64,000 nt of DNA, from positions 86,130,604 to 86,194,603 of the forward strand of contig NC_092349.1 in the NCBI RefSeq assembly GCF_963676685.1, given 5' to 3'. Of this stretch, positions 12,329 to 23,480 are shown one piece after another; position 1 is the first letter of the stretch, and every line of letters begins with the position of its first letter. The notes under the pieces are model-generated. The model did no database searches and had not been told where the DNA came from. It worked only from the letters and a program-made list of their open reading frames with translations. Source of the DNA: Mytilus edulis. Taxonomy: Eukaryota > Mollusca > Bivalvia > Mytilida > Mytilidae. The position numbers were made by a program, and so were the translations under genes.

Positions 12329-12570
12329 TTTCTGTTGCCATCTATTGGCGTTCGTTACCTTTTACAAAAACCTTTTCCTTCAAACTTGACCGTAGTAATA
12401 ATTGTGTATCGATTTTAAAATATGTCAGATAGTTACCCTACTAACAAACAAGACCTCCAGTATTAGAACAATAACATAAGACAAGATGAAAAGTAGCTAT
12501 TATCCTTTTTTGTCTTACATCCATGAGAGATTTTGCAAATTAGTATTGATTTTCTTTTTCTCCAGTTTCG
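12328..12570. repeat. Family D interspersed repeat, copy 1
   Basis: About 230 bp from GTTGCCATCTATTGGCGTTC to GATTTTCTTTTTC, strongly similar to 55388-55620 in the same orientation, with small indels. Near its end TAAGACAA and TTTTGTCTTA can pair as a hairpin. No open frame. I do not recognise the family. Confidence 0.65.
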
Positions 12571-12575
12571 CTATG

Positions 12576-12860
12576 TTTAGATAGATATAAGAAGATGCGG
12601 TGTGAGTGCCAATGAGACAACTCTCCATACAAATAACAATTTAAAAAGTAAACCATTATAGGTTAAAGTACGGCCTTCAACACGGAGCCTTGGCTCACAC
12701 CGAACAACAAGCTATAAAGGGCCCCAAAATTACTAGTGTAAAACCATTCAAACGGGAAAACCAACGGTCTCATCTATATAAACAAAACGAGAAACGAGAA
12801 ACACGTATATACTACATAAACAAACGACAGCTACTGTACATTAGGTATACATATAATATT
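12576..12860. repeat. Dispersed SINE/MITE-like mussel repeat
   Basis: Begins with GATATAAGAAGATGCGGTGT, then CCAATGAGACAACTCTCCAT, TACGGCCTTCAACACGGAGC, and AAACGGGAAAACCAACGG. A diverged copy of the middle and end lies at about 35876-36060. Short reverse pieces of its start are scattered in the transposon (near 2827 and 8773). The open frame at 12690-12983 is part of the repeat and not a gene. Confidence 0.6.
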
Positions 12861-13706
12861 CTTAAGAAGGTATACATAGGGCATGGACAAAAAGAGAGAA
12901 TAAACAATTTGGACATTTTAAATAACTTAAATCATTTTTTTAACTCAAGGATGATTTTGATCAACTTAAATCATTGTTTTTAACCCAACAATGATTTTGA
13001 TCTAAAACATTGGTTATGGGAATTTAGAGATTAGAAAATGATAAACCATAATTATAAAGAATCATGAGAGGAAAATGCATATGAAAATTAAAGAATAGAT
13101 CATTTAATGGGTGATAAAATATAAAGATTCGAAAATAATGGGTAAGTTAAATCTGAATAGAGGAAATGGCTTAAATTATGAAATACAAAAATGAAGACCT
13201 ACGACCCAGACCCTCATAACTGACACGAGTTTCATATTTATGTGTATTTCTGCTTAATAAAGACAAAAATGATAATAACTAACTTAGAATTAACGCCCGT
13301 ATAAAGCAGATGTGAAAATACATGTCTCATTAGTTCTGCATAGCGTAAGGTTACGACAGCTAGGGCATATATATATATATTTGGTTTAAGGAGTGCAAGT
13401 AATGGAGATCAATTAAAACACCACGCTAATCCATACGATCTTTTGGAAATAATAGTCATGGTGGTTAAGAGTCTGTCTAAAAAACAATATCATAGATTGT
13501 AGTTCAAAGTCTTTATGGGTGTCTGCACAGAGGTGCGTTCTAAATGTTCAGAACATTTGAACATTTGAACATAGGTGCAATATTAATGCAATTTTCTGTA
13601 CAGATTTTTGTCTTCTTTATTTTTAAGTGCCTAAAATAAAAATAAGAATATTATAAAGCAGTACTTTAACTATTGGGAGAAACATTAACAAGTGTCATTA
13701 TGTTAG
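12861..13706. other. No gene seen
   Basis: AT-rich sequence. A short duplication around 12930-13000 repeats AATGATTTTGATC with flanking AACTTAAATCATT. A TA run lies at about 13370. No coding or RNA signal was found. Confidence 0.5.
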
Positions 13707-13866
13707 AGATAATGCATATTTTAAGGTTTTTCTTGTCGTAGAACCCCCCGAGGGGTGGCAGGATTGATCAAATGAAAGACCGACCGGATGGAGGTCTTTC
13801 TTTGAACTATCCTGACACCCCGAGGTGTGTTCTACGACAAGAAAAACCTTAAAATATGCATTATCT
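13707..13866. mobile_element. 160-bp fold-back (MITE-like) element
   Basis: The two ends are near-perfect inverted repeats for more than 45 bases. The left arm starts AGATAATGCATATTTTAAGG, the right arm ends with its complement, and both arms contain TTTTTCTTGTCGTAGAA. The centre is also partly self-complementary (GAAAGACC ... GGTCTTTC). No coding capacity. A degraded relative is at about 18510-18640. No clear target-site duplication was seen. Confidence 0.8.
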
Positions 13867-15179
13867 GACTTATATACCTTAAAAAAAATTATAATTTTAT
13901 AAAGATTTGTAAAATTTAGTATCCTATTTTACCGACAATACTAAAGTGGGATTTTCCTTTCTAATGCGTTCAGGTTTCAATACGCCCTGCGACTCATTTA
14001 GAATGTGAAATAAAACTCACTAAATAATTTAGATATAAACCTTTTAAAAATTATTATCCATACACAATAAAAATATTACTGTAACTGCATGAAGTAAGAA
14101 ACAAGTGTATTGTTACCATCCGATAACTGTGTATGACAAATACAAGACACATTGTAAGTAATTTATTGTACCACTTACCTTATGGAAAAGGGGGAGGGGG
14201 TATGTTTTTTTTCTATTTGTTATGTTATTTCTAACGCGGAAAAGAGGTTATTTTTTTTAACAATTTTACTTGAATCGAATGAAAAATTCAGAAAGATTGT
14301 CTTTTGAATCGCAATACATTTTATTAAAAGATAATCAGGATATAATTATATACCCTCCGCACCCGACCCTTTCGTGAGTTACGTTAATGTTATTCAATAG
14401 AATATAAGAATATCTTATTAGTTGATTATTTGATAGAGTAAGAGGTATACATAAATTTAAAAAAAAGTTAAGAACTGACACGAAGACGAATATAAATACA
14501 TGTAGGTCACAGTATGATTTCCTATTCAGTGTGTACCGTTCTAAACATGCATGAAATATTTGCCACTAGACGTTAAACAAGCAACCAAAAATCAATCAAC
14601 CTATTCAGTTTGACCCAATAAGATTTTCAAAATCTTACACACGAATATGTTAAATCTTGACTTATTTTATGAAGGTCTACATTAAAATTCATCTGACATA
14701 TATAGTATTGTCTTGTAGCGATAAATTAACAAAACTCTACGTTATTTGTTTCTAAAATTAAAATGCGGGACTACAATGACGGTTTCTTTTACACCTATCA
14801 TCGATTGAACTTTAAAAAATAAATTTCCAAATCGGCAACAAAAAATAACAAAAAACTATTAGACGAATAAAGTTTTGAAGTAAATCATAGATTGCATGTT
14901 TATCAAGGACAATATTGACCTAACACAGGTCATTATTTTATGCCTTTGAGCATATATCATTGAAATATGGTATCGTCCAGGTTGATTCTGAAAAAGAATG
15001 ACCTGTCGTTCTGAAAGAAAATAACTCTATATAGGTATATACTTATATATTAAACTACTTCATGACTAATTTGGTCTAGGTTGCGGTGTATTACTTACAA
15101 AATTTTGACATTTTTATCATTACAATATTATATTTTACTACATTCAATTTGTATTAACCTTATCTCATAAAAATCGTAC
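13867..15179. other. No gene seen
   Basis: AT-rich intergenic sequence with short homopolymers. I searched it for the missing N-terminal cysteine exon of the hybrid cluster protein gene and found no convincing candidate. Confidence 0.45.
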
Positions 15180-15335
15180 TAATCATTAGAAACCAATTAT
15201 TTTCTAGTTTTTATAGTTCAAATATTATGTTGTATTGTATGCTTTGTTTTGTAATTACAATGATTATTCTGCTCTGTGATTTGCACAATAAAATATCTTG
15301 TATCTTGCATCTTGCATCTTGTATCTTGTCTGCTT
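15180..15335 (+). repeat. Retroposon 3' tail ending in short tandem TATCTTG/CATCTTG units
   Basis: A T-rich stretch ends with CACAATAAAATATCTTG followed by five 7-base units of the type TATCTTG or CATCTTG. Terminal short tandem repeats after an AATAAA-like signal are typical of some non-LTR retroposon or SINE 3' ends. The body is not recognisable. Confidence 0.45.
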
Positions 15336-15716
15336 GGGAATAAAATTTGCTTTTACTTTACAGCACATTGACAAACGTAAACTTTGATCAGGATCGCTTA
15401 TTAAAAGTTCGACTCAGTGGTTTGGTACAAATGTACCATACGAGAAACTCGGTAGCTTTAACAAAACGTTCCCTATAATTAAACAAAAATAATAATACAT
15501 AAACGTTTTCTTCGTTTGATATTAAAATCCCATCTTCAAGAATAATTATGCACGTATTTACGGCTTGAAATAGAACAATCATCATTTATTCACTAATTGA
15601 CCAAGTTGACGAAGATCAACGCACTTCTTAAATGTAACTTAAAATCTTTAAATATGTTCTGTCAATCCGTGGTCAATCGGTAGACGGTTGACTTCTAAGT
15701 ATCATTTTCCTACTAT

Positions 15717-15925
15717 AAAATTAAGAATGGAAATTGGGAATGTGTAAAAGAGACAACAACCCGACCAAAGAGCAGAAATCAGACGAAGGTCACAAATGGG
15801 CCTTCAACACAGCAAGAAAACCCCCAACCTGCAGGCGGGCTGCAGCTTTTTATGTCTATGACAAAAGACTTCGAAATTTTCTTTATAAAAATCTTTTGTA
15901 GGCGAAACGCGTGTCTTAGTTGATA
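15717..15925 (-). repeat. Penelope-like tail fragment followed by family E fragment
   Basis: 15717-15845 is the reverse of the Penelope-like tail (TTAAGAATGGAAATTGGGAA, AACAACCCGACC, CTTCAACACAGC). It is followed by a short family E piece (AATCTTTTGTAGGCGAAACG). Both are truncated and diverged. Confidence 0.5.
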
Positions 15926-17316
15926 TAAACAGTACTATTTTTTTTCAAAATCTAACATTAAAGTAGAACAATTTTGCATAGCACGTGCCTTCGTTAACAA
16001 ATACTATATAACTAATCTGGGATCACTTTATTTTTGAAACTTGATATGAATAATATCTATAAAGGTGGGTGTTGATCATGAATGAATTATAACCGACTTA
16101 TCTTTACATCTTTGTTTACTTTGTAAATATAGGTCTTAAAGTTGGTGTATTAGAAAACCAGAGTATTTATGGACCAGACGTGAATGGTATACGTTACATG
16201 ACCATTTATGGAATTAAAGGATTATCTGCATACGCCTGTCATGCTAATTCGCTTGGAGAAGAAGACCCTGATGTTTCCACTTCCTTATACGAGGTATATC
16301 GTTGAATAACTCATACTCATCATATTTCAATGGTTTATTTCCCTCGTGGATAAGTCAGAAGACCAAATAAGAAAAAAAAGGTTTTTGTTTTGTTATCCTG
16401 ATAACTCTATAAATGAAAATCTCTCATAAGTCAGTGTGGCTACATGTTAACTTCGATTTAAATCTTGTTTGTATTTTTGAGTACACAAATGAAATATTCT
16501 GTCCGTCTCTCTGTCTAGTATGTTATGAAATTCCCCGAAGTCCTTACGTATACATCCATTCGTTGTCAAACATTTTTGGTAAGCGAATTTAACATAACAA
16601 AGTTTTTCTTTATTCGACATTGATGAAAACGGTCACACCTTCACATTTTACACGAACATGGAGCTTATGTACTATAGTATGACTATCTATTACTCGACTA
16701 ATTAAATAGAATAAACAAAAAAGAAAACGGAGTAATTATAAAATTATGCTTTATTAATTTTTTTTTCAGCTCACGTTTTTTTTTTAAATAATGATGTCTG
16801 ATGATTTTTACTATTCAGGTATTGCACTTTTTGACTAGTGGAACAGAAGAATAGCGTCATGATCTGACTACGAATCTCAAACTTGCTCTAAAAGTAGGGG
16901 AAATAAACCTCCGAGTGATGGAGCTGTTAGATAAAGGTCACCGGAAGCAGCTTGGTATACCATCTCCCTCAACAGTTAACAGAGCACCTGTCCCAGGAAA
17001 GGTACACTCTTAAAGTATTTTATTAGTTACCAATGAGACAGGAGTTTGAGCAAGTTTACAAGAGCACATACAATTTGTTTTAACGAAAATAATACTACCA
17101 ATTTCGCGTGTCCGAAGAGATTTTCTGAATCTAACTTCCTTTTTATTTCAAGTTATAAGCATTTATAACCCCTTTTAGACCATTTTTGGTAGCTTGGTAC
17201 CTTGATACTAATTCCGTTATACATGGGCATGTATTGTCCTATGTCGTTACTTTTGTTGACCAGTATACGTTGACTTAAGTTATTAATGTCGTGTTCTTAC
17301 CTATAGTAACGTGCTG

Positions 17317-17463
17317 CGGGTTTTCTACACATTGATTTCGTAAAATATCAGCCGCGAGCCACAATGTGAACCTTTTTGGCGAGTGAGCGTAGCGAACGAT
17401 CTAAAAAGTTTCACATTGTGTCGAGCGGCTGATATTTTACGATATCTATACGTAGAAAACCCG
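17317..17463. mobile_element. 147-bp fold-back element in HCP intron 2
   Basis: CGGGTTTTCTAC at the left end pairs with GTAGAAAACCCG at the right. The arms also share CGTAAAATATCAGCCGC, CACAATGTGAA and CTTTTT in mirrored order. The centre reads CGAGTGAGCGTAGCGAACG. The palindrome lies entirely within the intron between exons 2 and 3. No coding capacity. Confidence 0.75.
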
Positions 17464-17545
17464 ATTATCTGTTTGTCGTTATATAAATGGTCTTTTTTCC
17501 TCTCCCTAAGACAGTTTTACGCTTGACGAAAGCAAGCTTGATAAA

Positions 17546-17610
17546 GTCTCCTCTCGCATTGTGACGTCGCTGATAACTTCTCCTCTCACATTGTGACGTC
17601 GCTGATAATG
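17546..17610. repeat. Two-copy 33-bp tandem repeat
   Basis: TCTCCTCTCGCATTGTGACG, with the rest of a 33-base unit ending CGCTGATAA, is repeated once with a single clear change. Contains TGACGTC twice. Intronic to HCP. Confidence 0.6.
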
Positions 17611-18509
17611 CCTGGTCTCGTTTTGAAGTCTTGAAATGAGAATTACTGAGCGACAGAGCAGGGTTATATAGGCGTAGGGAAGGACGATAATATTTGATAT
17701 TACATTCATTCATTCATTTCTTCATTTCTTCTATCAAGAGATTCAACAACTATATATAGATTAAATTACAAAAGTTTTCAAAACATAATAACACAATATA
17801 ATATTAGAATATGTACAATAAATACAGTTAATATGTAATTATTTATAACTAAAGAATTCGAACATGTCGTCAAGAAAATTGCTCTCATTAACGGTTCATG
17901 CACTGGCACATAAACGAATCGTCGTTCTCGCTAGTCTGTTATATGCAGCGACACAGTGTGCAACGTGCACGTAGCAAAGCTTACAAAAACTGTCGGTGTG
18001 GATATTGATTGTTGTTACGTGATTGCCAAAAAGAATGCTTGTCGTATGAATCAAGTTCCACAAATAAATGCAAAACCGGGAAATTTTTCAATTATGAACT
18101 CCCATCACACGTCTCTGATTGTATGAGTTCCACAACAGCTATAACATGGATGTACATATATACATCTAAAACTGACTGTTACATGGCTCGCGCGTACCTC
18201 CTGAGATTGATACAATTCACCTTTTTTCTTTACTTTTGCTTCTTTCACTCGGGTAGCAAATTGTTAGATTCCACTACTAAAAAACTATTATAAGCAAATA
18301 TAATGTCATCATTAAAGCCTACATTTCATGCTTTCGCGTGTTGCTTTAAATTTTCTTCTTAAACAAATGGATTGACAATAAAGGACTTACCATTATTTTT
18401 TTTAAAACAAAGCAAGGGAAAAGGCAAATTAAATACTTTCAGATAAACTGGCTTGACAAATAACAACTACAGTTCGTTATTTTACTCCCATTTTTCCCTT
18501 TATGATTCA

Positions 18510-18640
18510 ATAAGAAATAATGCATATTTAAAGTTCTTGCTCGTTATATAACACACCAAGGGTGATAGGATTGCTCAAATGAAAGGACCAACCGTTAGAA
18601 GGTTTCCTTTGTGGAATCCTAGAGGCGGATCCATTTTTAT
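18510..18640. repeat. Degraded relative of the 13707-13866 fold-back element
   Basis: Shares AATAATGCATATTTxAAGTT, CTTGxTCGT, GGATTGxTCAAATGAAAG, GACCAACCG and the pairing of the centre with the element at 13707, but the right arm is lost. It ends about 95 bp upstream of HCP exon 3. Confidence 0.5.
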
Positions 18641-19309
18641 ATCAGATATTACACTGTATGTATGAGCCTATGCTACATACATGCTTGTATATTTAAATGT
18701 GCATACAAGAAATAACGTTTACATCTATATTGTAGTGTATACTGGTTTCAGGACATGACCTGATGGATCTTTATGGTATTCTGAAGCATACTGAAAAAGA
18801 AGGAAGAAACGTCTACACTCACGGAGAGATGTTACCAGCACACAGCTATCCCATTTTGAGAGAGTTCAATGTACATACACATATACACAAATGACCCATA
18901 TTAAAGAATAAAGATCTGAGAAAACTATGTTTTACCTATTATATATATTTGTTTAGGTTTAATGAGTGGAGCTGGAATGCCTTCTTATCCTACACTTGCA
19001 GTTATCCATGTTTCGGTGGGAGCCATGGTTTATGTGGTTCATTGACTATCGTGATCTAATGTGTTTGATTCCTTCCCGTCGGCATTTAATTTTGTTCTAA
19101 AACCAAAATGTCACCTTTAACAACGCAGAATGATAATGTTTTTTTTTAAACAAACAAATATCGAAACAGAAATAGTTTCTTGATTGACCAATAATAACAT
19201 AACATACATCTTGGACTATCTGAAGATACATATTGTATTATCTGATTAAGAAGTTTCGTTATTCAAATTTTGTCTATGCATTCAAAAATGAAGTAAACTT
19301 CATAAACTT

Positions 19310-19465
19310 TATTCAGGGACCAGCTAAGGCCCACCTCGGTCGCGGGATATTCTCTCTGAGTTGAAGACTCATTGGTGGCCTTCGGCTGTTGTCTGCTATT
19401 TGGTCGGGTTGTTGTCTCTTCTACATATGCCCCGTTTTCATTTTCAATTTTATCGTAAAAACTTA
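19310..19465 (+). repeat. Penelope-like element 3' tail, 60 bp upstream of HCP exon 4
   Basis: Matches the end of the tail at about 52505-52655: GGACCAGCTAAGGCCCACCT, GGTGGCCTTCGGCTGTTGTC, GGTCGGGTTGTTGTCTCTTC. It is 5'-truncated as expected for target-primed insertion. The splice acceptor of HCP exon 4 follows at 19524. Confidence 0.6.
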
Positions 19466-20065
19466 GATATGACACTAAACTTCGACTTTGAACTTTTTCT
19501 GAAGTACATTTCATCTTCTCGTAGAATCTGGTTGGTCAGTTTGGTAGTGCATGGCAGAATCAGAAGATTGAATTTGGAACTTTTCCAGGACCAGTTGTCA
19601 TAACAACAAATTGTGTTATCGATCCTTTGAAGTCTTACAGAGATAGACTGTATACTTTGAACGAGACAGGAATCCATGGAGTTAAACATATCAATTTGGA
19701 AAATAAAGAGGAAATGTCTCAATTGATAAACGTAAGCTTAACACGTATATATGTTCACTACTGTGGTAAGTATTGTCTAGAAAGGTACCCAAGAGTGTGC
19801 AACACATTGAGATTTCATCATAAGATAGCTCAATGTATTTTGCCGTATTATAAAATAAGCTTTGTATTTGAAAAGCGAAGAAAAACGTACAGACAATCAA
19901 AATTTCCCTATTGCGTTACGTTATTTATTTTTGGCAAAGAATGATTAAATTACTCACAGTTTTAATGATTTCTTAAAGTTAAAATAACATTCACATTTAA
20001 GAAAATGCTAAAAAAAAATGCATCTGGTTAAATATAGTACACTCATCACATCTAGTTTGATAATG

Positions 20066-20116
20066 TGACGTGTGTTTCGTCTTTAAAAGAGTCATCAGTG
20101 ACGCTCAAATAAAAAA
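20066..20116 (-). repeat. Family E fragment in HCP intron 4
   Basis: Carries TGTTTCGTCTTTAAAAGAGT and CATCAGTGACGCTCAAAT, the reverse of the family E core. The rest of this 1.2 kb intron shows no gene. Confidence 0.45.
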
Positions 20117-22194
20117 GGAGTAGAAAAGGGCTCAACGAAGAAACAATTTGCTCCATACACAGACAAATTTCACTCGAATCAATTTCACGTATATTTAATT
20201 TCAATGCGAATTTCACATCAAACGGGCTTATTCGTAAAAATCGCGTGATTATCATATTAAAATTGCTACCAATTTCAATTTTGAAAAACGACACGTTTTG
20301 TAAAATAACTTGCATCAGATATCTCGTGACCTGACCTTGAACCTTACCTCACGTTTGAGAGATTATAACATGAAATGTAGAAAGCACCTCAGTCCAGAAG
20401 AACTTCAAAAGAACAAGCATAAGGCTGATTTTGTGTGAGAGAGTTTTAATACGACACCAGGGTTTACAAACTGAACGATTTCATTAATACTGAATTTTTA
20501 ATGTAAAATTTACAGCATGCTAGTTCTGTAGTTATGGTCATTGTGGTCATTGATAAAGTAGAAACCATTTATAATATATCTAAATAACTTTATCATCCAT
20601 TGAATGGGTCACAAGTCCCTGAAGAAAATATTGCAAACAATTAGTTCAATTTTTGACCAAGACTACATTTACCTTTTAAAAAACTTGGTTCAACTCTCTG
20701 ATACATGAATAGCGTTATATAGTTATAGGAATAGTGCTACTTATCAAAGCAACCTTCATAGGATAAGCTACTTATCAAAATATATCTGTTTGATAATTTG
20801 TATGATCGGGCTTGGCTTAGACGGATACATAATATTGTAAGGTATTCTACAGTTTGTTTTTCAGAACAAACATTTCTCATGAAATGAAAATGAAAGAAAT
20901 TAAACACAGAATATGGAAATAAATGAATCCCTAAGGCTCACACCCCCTTTTAAAATAGATGAATACGAATGATATAATTTGAAATATAAGGATAATACTT
21001 CTTCATTTCCAGCATGCCAAATCACTTCCTGGATTCAACGACAAGACAATTCAGAAGTTTGATAAAAATACATTTACTGTCGGCTTTGGAAGAGAGGTTA
21101 TCTTAGATAATGCAGAAAAAGTGAGTTGTGTACAGCTTGGATTGTTTTATTTTTACTTATATTTTTACTCTATTTCATTTGGTGGACTGTAGCAAATAGT
21201 CTTACATCAGTATTGTCAAGATTTGTCTTTTACATAATACTTATAGTCATACTAAATAAATATGTTCTGCGGAATGCCGTATAAAAACACATCCACTTCC
21301 GTTCATAATTATAACCATTTGGCTCCCTAAAAATACCAGGCTTATAATCCAGTTCGCAAGATATACGTTTCATTGATTTCAATTAAAATCTGATGTTTGT
21401 GTTTGGAAATTTCCGTACTATGCAGGTTGATCTGCAACTCTTCGTTAGTTTATTGAATTACTTTCTTTCTGTCCCTATCCAACATATTATCTTTTTCACA
21501 TGGAATGTCATATTTCTTACCTTTAATATGGTCACCTCGTTTTGAAAAATATACCTGTTTGAAAGATTGTTTAATTTGATCTTGTCCTGTAATATATGTT
21601 GTTTAGTTAAATAAATGCAATGTATTTTATGCATGATTGTTGAGACTCTCGACTCGCATATTTGTTTTGTTACTTCTTCCTAAAACATAATCTTAATCCT
21701 TAAATTATGTTGTGAATTACAACATTGCTTATATCATGCTTTTGACTTCTATTACATAACGATTATCATTTCATCGTGTTTCACATTTTTTAAATCCTAA
21801 ATTCACGTGACTGATTGTACAGTAATCTCTAATACACATGACTATGTTAGGCTTTTGTTACTTACTAAAATTCATTGAAGTCTTTAAACTCATTTACTGG
21901 TACCACCCTTTCTCTACATTCATCAAGGTTTTGCTTAAACTTTTGTAGGATTTCTTTTTGAGCCGACTTTGTCAAAATTGTCCGTCTACCACGATTTGTA
22001 TTGTTTTATTATTTTATAACTCAATCGAGCGATGATACTCTATTTAGTGATATCATGAAAAAGGACGCATTTGTAGTTTGTGAAATTCTGAATAATATAA
22101 TATATATATATCTCTCCTTAATACAAGAATTTCATAATTTGTTTTTATTCTGCATGTGTAAATTTAAAGAAGTTCAGCTTCTACAGTCGTCCTG

Positions 22195-22320
22195 TTGAAC
22201 AACGTCAGGAAAGTGACAGTTGTTTTCCATTCTATTGATGTGTTTGAGCTTTTGATGTTGCCTTTTAATTGGGGACTTGCCATTTTAAACTTTCCTTCGA
22301 GTTCTGTATTTTATTTTTTC
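22195..22320 (+). repeat. Family C copy in HCP intron 5
   Basis: GTCAGGAAAGTGACAGTTG, TTGATGTGTTTGAGCTTTTG and GGGGACTTGCCATTTTAAAC match family C. It lies about 250 bp before HCP exon 6. Confidence 0.55.
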
Positions 22321-22382
22321 ACATACTAAGAAATGAAAAATATACTGTAAGTTGTGATAACTTGTGTCCGACTGGTTTTGTT

Positions 22383-22385
<3 letters not shown>

Positions 22386-22446
<61 letters not shown>
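22386..22446 (+). repeat. (CT)n microsatellite, about 30 units
   Basis: Uninterrupted CT dinucleotides over about 60 bp, about 130 bp upstream of the acceptor of HCP exon 6. The open frame across it is not a gene. Confidence 0.95.
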
Positions 22447-22453
<7 letters not shown>

Positions 22454-23073
22454 CATACAACTCACTCTAGTCTAATCTATAATTAGAACAAACAACATAT
22501 AAGAAGTTACAAGGTCATATTATTTGTTAACTAGTAGATGGTATAGACTTATTTTACTCTGGTAATATTTTAGGTTCTTCAAGCAGTAGCTGATGGTGAT
22601 TTGACAAGAATATTTGTCATTGGCGGATGTGACGGTTCGGAGCACAAACGTAACTACTTCAAAACATTGGCACATTCATTACCGCCGCAAACTCTTATAC
22701 TTACTATGGGTTGTGCTAAATATAGAATCAATAACAAAGACTATGGAACTCTGGGAAAACTGGAATTCCCCGACTGCTTGACCTTGGACAGTGTAATGAC
22801 AGTTATGGTGCAATAATGGTAGCACAGGCACTGGCGTCGGCTCTCAATACTGACATTAACAGTTTACCTTTGTCTTTATCATTGTCGTGGTTTGAACAGA
22901 AAGCAGTGGCCGTTCTTCTAAGTTTATTGAATCTTGGAATCAAGAATATAAGATTAAATCCAGTAATGCCGGCTTTTCTGACACCCACTGTCAGACAAGC
23001 ACTTAAGGATCAATATGGAATAATACCTGTCGATATTAGACACCCACTTAAAGATATGGAAGAGATGATGTAG

Positions 23074-23480
23074 CGTTTAAACAAAAAACAAAAGACCACA
23101 TGACCAACACAGATAACCAACTATTACAGCTCTGTCGATATGTATAGGGCAATATCATTACATTAATCTTCAACTTAAATTAAATCAGGAACCATTTAGT
23201 CTAAAGTCTGTTCTCATACAAGATTGATATATATATATATATTGATGCCTTATATATATTTTATAGCATAATAACATTTATAGATCTTTCATGCCATGTC
23301 AGTAAAGAGTTTATATTAAACTTGATTATGTCACTTCCAACTCATATTCTTCTTCTTCCGAATACGGGAGTAGACTCCTAGGTAAGAGTGTAAAACTTCC
23401 CGGAACTTGTGTGCTATGTACATATGGACCTAATTTAAAAATAATATGACAAAGAAAAATCTAACAATGACATATATACA
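23074..23480. other. HCP 3' flank, no gene
   Basis: AT-rich sequence with a TA microsatellite at about 23227-23241. ATTAAA-like words occur, but no single poly(A) signal stands out. Confidence 0.4.

Larger units (their letters stand above)
16133..23073 (+). pseudogene. HCP: Hybrid cluster protein (hydroxylamine reductase) gene, six exons, two lesions, N-terminus not seen
   Basis: Hcp is a redox enzyme with an Fe-S-O hybrid cluster, linked to hydroxylamine and NO reduction and to protein S-nitrosylation. Exons: 16133-16293, 16819-17001, 18736-18870, 19525-19731, 21013-21120, 22574-23073. All have GT-AG borders and, after the first, phase 0. About 430 residues are present. Hybrid-cluster ligands are all visible: His in ILVSGHDL, Glu in [10 protein letters not shown], Cys in ITTNC, IGGCDG, MGCAKYR and GQCND, and Glu and Lys in WFEQKA. 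Lesions: an in-frame TAG at 16852-16854, and a one-base loss in the C run at 22768-22771 that shifts frame just before the GQCND cysteine. The exon with the N-terminal cysteine motif is missing from the visible sequence (the first exon enters with a split codon). The introns hold repeats. It could be a recent pseudogene, or an active gene with assembly errors. Confidence 0.85.

Noticed and set aside
15655-15685. ATGTTCTGTCAATCC as the missing N-terminal Met-Phe-Cys exon of HCP
   Set aside because: No second cysteine follows at the expected spacing, the frame stops after a few codons, and no donor is in phase.
22269-22475. Open frame ending in Ser-Leu repeats
   Set aside because: It reads through the CT microsatellite and a dispersed repeat.
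16133-23073. HCP as bacterial contamination
   Set aside because: It is divided by phase-consistent GT-AG introns that contain mussel repeats.
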